Below, piece after piece: positions 62,232-64,000 of a stretch of 64,000 nt of DNA. A program made the translations under genes and the position numbers. Every line of letters starts with the position of its first letter. Position 1 is the first letter of the stretch. Source of the DNA: Gammaproteobacteria bacterium (lineage in GTDB: Bacteria; Pseudomonadota; Gammaproteobacteria; Pseudomonadales; Pseudohongiellaceae); assembly GCA_029253585.1 (NCBI GenBank), contig JAQWZF010000018.1, positions 124,001 to 188,000 of the forward strand, in the 5' to 3' direction. Below the pieces are notes generated by a model that was not told the DNA's origin, searched no databases, and worked only from the letters and a program-made list of their open reading frames with translations.

Positions 62232-64000
62232 ATGCAGTTCCGTCGCTCTTCGAAGTTGTTGCTAGCCTCACTGACTCGTTTTTTACTTTATCTATTCGCC
62301 TCTGCGCTGCTGCCAGCTATTGTTGTTGCTCAGGCAGGTCTCACCGATACCGATATCGCCTTGCTCAAAGAGGTGATGCCCGATGCAAGAAGCTTCTCTG
62401 AGAAGGCCGGCGATCCGCCTGTATACAAGGCCTATGCCGCTGCCGAACAGGGTGCCGAGCCCGAACTGATCGGCTACCTATTTGAAACCCCAGACTATCC
62501 GCCGGAAGAGATCGGTTATAGCGCGCCTATCGAGGTTTTGGTGGGCATGGACCTCGAAGGAGTCTTGTCGGGTATCAAGGTGCTCTATTACCGTGAATCC
62601 TATAAGAGTATCCGCGGTGACTTTATAAATACCGAGCGCTTTCCTAATCAGTTCGAAGGCATGTCGGTATCCGATGGTTTTCGCCCGGGTCGCGATCTCG
62701 ATGGAGTGTCTCGCGCGACGATTACCAGCTGGGCCACATCACGGGGAATACGCAATGCCGCACGTCGTGTTGCCCAGAGCTATCTGACAGACTCTGAGTT
62801 CGCAGCGAATGCGAACAATGGTGAAACGGCGCTACAAATTTTAGAGGCCCAATCTTGGGAGGAGTTGAAAGAGTCTGGTTTAGTGAAAGACTTTCCCATT
62901 GTGCTGAAAGATCTAACCGAGTTGAATCTCACGCTGGCGTTTATGGGTAACGAGAGTCTGGGTGAGCTTCTAGTTGGCCCCGATGATTATTCCAGAGCGG
63001 ACAGAGAGGCGAGTAACAGAGTCAACGACGGCAATATGCTGTTGGTGGGTATCGATGGCAATGCCTCGACTCCGTTCCGGCAAGAGCGCCTGGCGGTAAA
63101 GCAGGGCGACGCTGTCTACAACATCGAGCGTCGCCGCTTCGTCTACGTTGGTAGCGCCGATACTGGCAAGATTGCTGGCAAGGTAAGGTTCGCGGGTGCA
63201 ATGGTGCTGTCTGATGAGATTGATATGAACAAGCCTTTTACGGTTCTGTATGATACCGGCAAACAGGTAGAAACCTTCGAGGAGCTTGCTCAGACCGACT
63301 ATCAGGTGCCACCTGTCCCTTTAGCCCTGGCGATGGGAACACCGGTGCCGGCAGAATTTCTGCCTGAGCGTGCCAACTCGTTTCCAGAGTTCGATGATTT
63401 CGAAGAGGAAGAGGGTGTATGGGCATCGCTCATGAATAGTGCGCCCTGGTACGAGGTTGCGGCACTGTTAGTGCTCTTCGCGTTAGTGATGACAGCCTTC
63501 CTGCGCAAGAGTGCACCTATTCGCTGGGTGACGCTGACCTATACTCTGGTCTATCTGGGCTTCTATAACGGCACCTTTCTCTCTGTCTCCCATATCACCA
63601 ATGGCTTGAAGTTGGGCCCATCTCTGTTTTTGAACGATTTGCCGCTATTGCTTATCGTGGTCTTTACCATTGTCACTACACTTTTCTGGGGTAGAGTATT
63701 CTGCTCTTCGCTGTGTCCTTTTGGAGCGTTGCAGGATTTTATTACTCGTATCGTGCCAAAAAAATGGCAGCGTGAGTTGCCGCAGGCAATTCATGATAAG
63801 GCGCTGTATATTAAATACGGTATCTTGGCGTTGCTGGTCGTTACTGCAGTAACGTTTAGTGACCTCAGTCTGTTTCAATATTTCGAGCCGTTCGGCACAC
63901 TCTTCTATTTCAGTCGCTCCGCGCTGCTATGGGTAATCCTCGCGCTGTTCTTGTTAGCCTCGACTTTTATCAGTCGTTTCTATTGCCGTTACGCCTGCCC
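62232..64000 (+). CDS. NosR/NirI-like FMN-binding membrane iron-sulfur protein (cut by window edge)
   Basis: Visible 589 codons from ATG 62232, open to the right edge. The signal/TM start is at about residues 10-33, followed by a periplasmic FMN-binding domain with the motif DGVSRATIT (about residues 155-164; the threonine is the covalent FMN site in this family), then TM helices from about residue 405. Cytoplasmic cysteine motifs follow: CSSLCPFGALQ (near 491) and CRYACP at the window edge, the polyferredoxin part of NosR. NosR moves electrons to nitrous oxide reductase. No nosZ, nosD or other nos gene is in view, so the target is open. Confidence 0.88.
   Translation, partial: MQFRRSSKLLLASLTRFLLYLFASALLPAIVVAQAGLTDTDIALLKEVMPDARSFSEKAGDPPVYKAYAAAEQGAEPELIGYLFETPDYPPEEIGYSAPIEVLVGMDLEGVLSGIKVLYYRESYKSIRGDFINTERFPNQFEGMSVSDGFRPGRDLDGVSRATITSWATSRGIRNAARRVAQSYLTDSEFAANANNGETALQILEAQSWEELKESGLVKDFPIVLKDLTELNLTLAFMGNESLGELLVGPDDYSRADREASNRVNDGNMLLVGIDGNASTPFRQERLAVKQGDAVYNIERRRFVYVGSADTGKIAGKVRFAGAMVLSDEIDMNKPFTVLYDTGKQVETFEELAQTDYQVPPVPLALAMGTPVPAEFLPERANSFPEFDDFEEEEGVWASLMNSAPWYEVAALLVLFALVMTAFLRKSAPIRWVTLTYTLVYLGFYNGTFLSVSHITNGLKLGPSLFLNDLPLLLIVVFTIVTTLFWGRVFCSSLCPFGALQDFITRIVPKKWQRELPQAIHDKALYIKYGILALLVVTAVTFSDLSLFQYFEPFGTLFYFSRSALLWVILALFLLASTFISRFYCRYAC

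Noticed and set aside
1..64000. CRISPR arrays, rRNA operons, complete insertion sequences or prophage
   Set aside because: No spaced direct repeats, no rRNA sequence and no transposase or phage structural genes were seen; the only mobile-element trace is the integrase remnant.

Overview
The window looks like chromosome of a marine-type, heterotrophic, Gram-negative gammaproteobacterium. This rests on many lipoproteins and outer-membrane proteins, a TonB-dependent receptor, TAXI-TRAP uptake, tripartite efflux, an RND/MMPL exporter, and a divergent uvrA-ssb pair as in Pseudomonadales and relatives. Base composition is moderate and even by eye, except for an AT-richer patch after the tRNA. I could not assign a genus. 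Both ends cut genes: uvrA on the left and a NosR/NirI-like protein on the right.

Layout. 1-9031: uvrA (-), then + strand ssb, an RmlD-like protein, moeA, a TPR-like lipoprotein, DUF2333 and DUF2937 membrane proteins, a SulP transporter and a YaiI protein. 9039-13165 (-): an NADP oxidoreductase and a two-gene TAXI-TRAP transporter. 13407-24737 (-): an unusual envelope block. In transcription order it holds a membrane-anchored coiled-coil protein, an M16 peptidase lipoprotein, an ABC-2 exporter pair, a double-PDZ lipoprotein, two paralogous VCBS/FG-GAP propeller proteins, a small membrane protein, and a frameshifted relative of the first coiled-coil protein. The ABC-PDZ-VCBS-VCBS core is tightly overlapped and is the best candidate here for an undescribed system. 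25010-31001 (+): a complete TolC / adaptor / MacB-type ATPase / permease system, followed by a secreted amidase.

32991-43739: half-size GDT1, a PadR plus HAAS-like membrane protein pair, ferredoxin-NADP reductase, a dicarboxylate/glutamate symporter, an RND (MMPL) exporter with LolA-like and DUF1302 partners, and an SdpR-SdpI-like repressor/immunity pair under a perfect 17-bp inverted repeat. 43942-49934: FAD-dependent 2-hydroxyacid dehydrogenase, a divergent SDR, nitroreductase, a degenerate receiver-like protein, Tag glycosylase and an MFS transporter.

49990-53193 is a decay zone around tRNA-Arg(TCG). It holds a frameshifted DUF2721 gene, an integrase remnant directly after the tRNA with a 5-bp slippage lesion, and an MtfA-type peptidase pseudogene that has lost its zinc motif from frame. 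53280-62061 holds periplasmic enzymes (cupin, pectinacetylesterase-like esterase, cytochrome-PQQ dehydrogenase), glutaredoxin, a TonB-dependent receptor with a structured leader, and an alpha/beta hydrolase. The window ends in an FMN-binding NosR/NirI-type protein.

The frameshifts at about 14025 and 50300 could be sequencing errors. The integrase and MtfA lesions are multiple and look like real decay. All assignments come from reading the translations; no database search was run.
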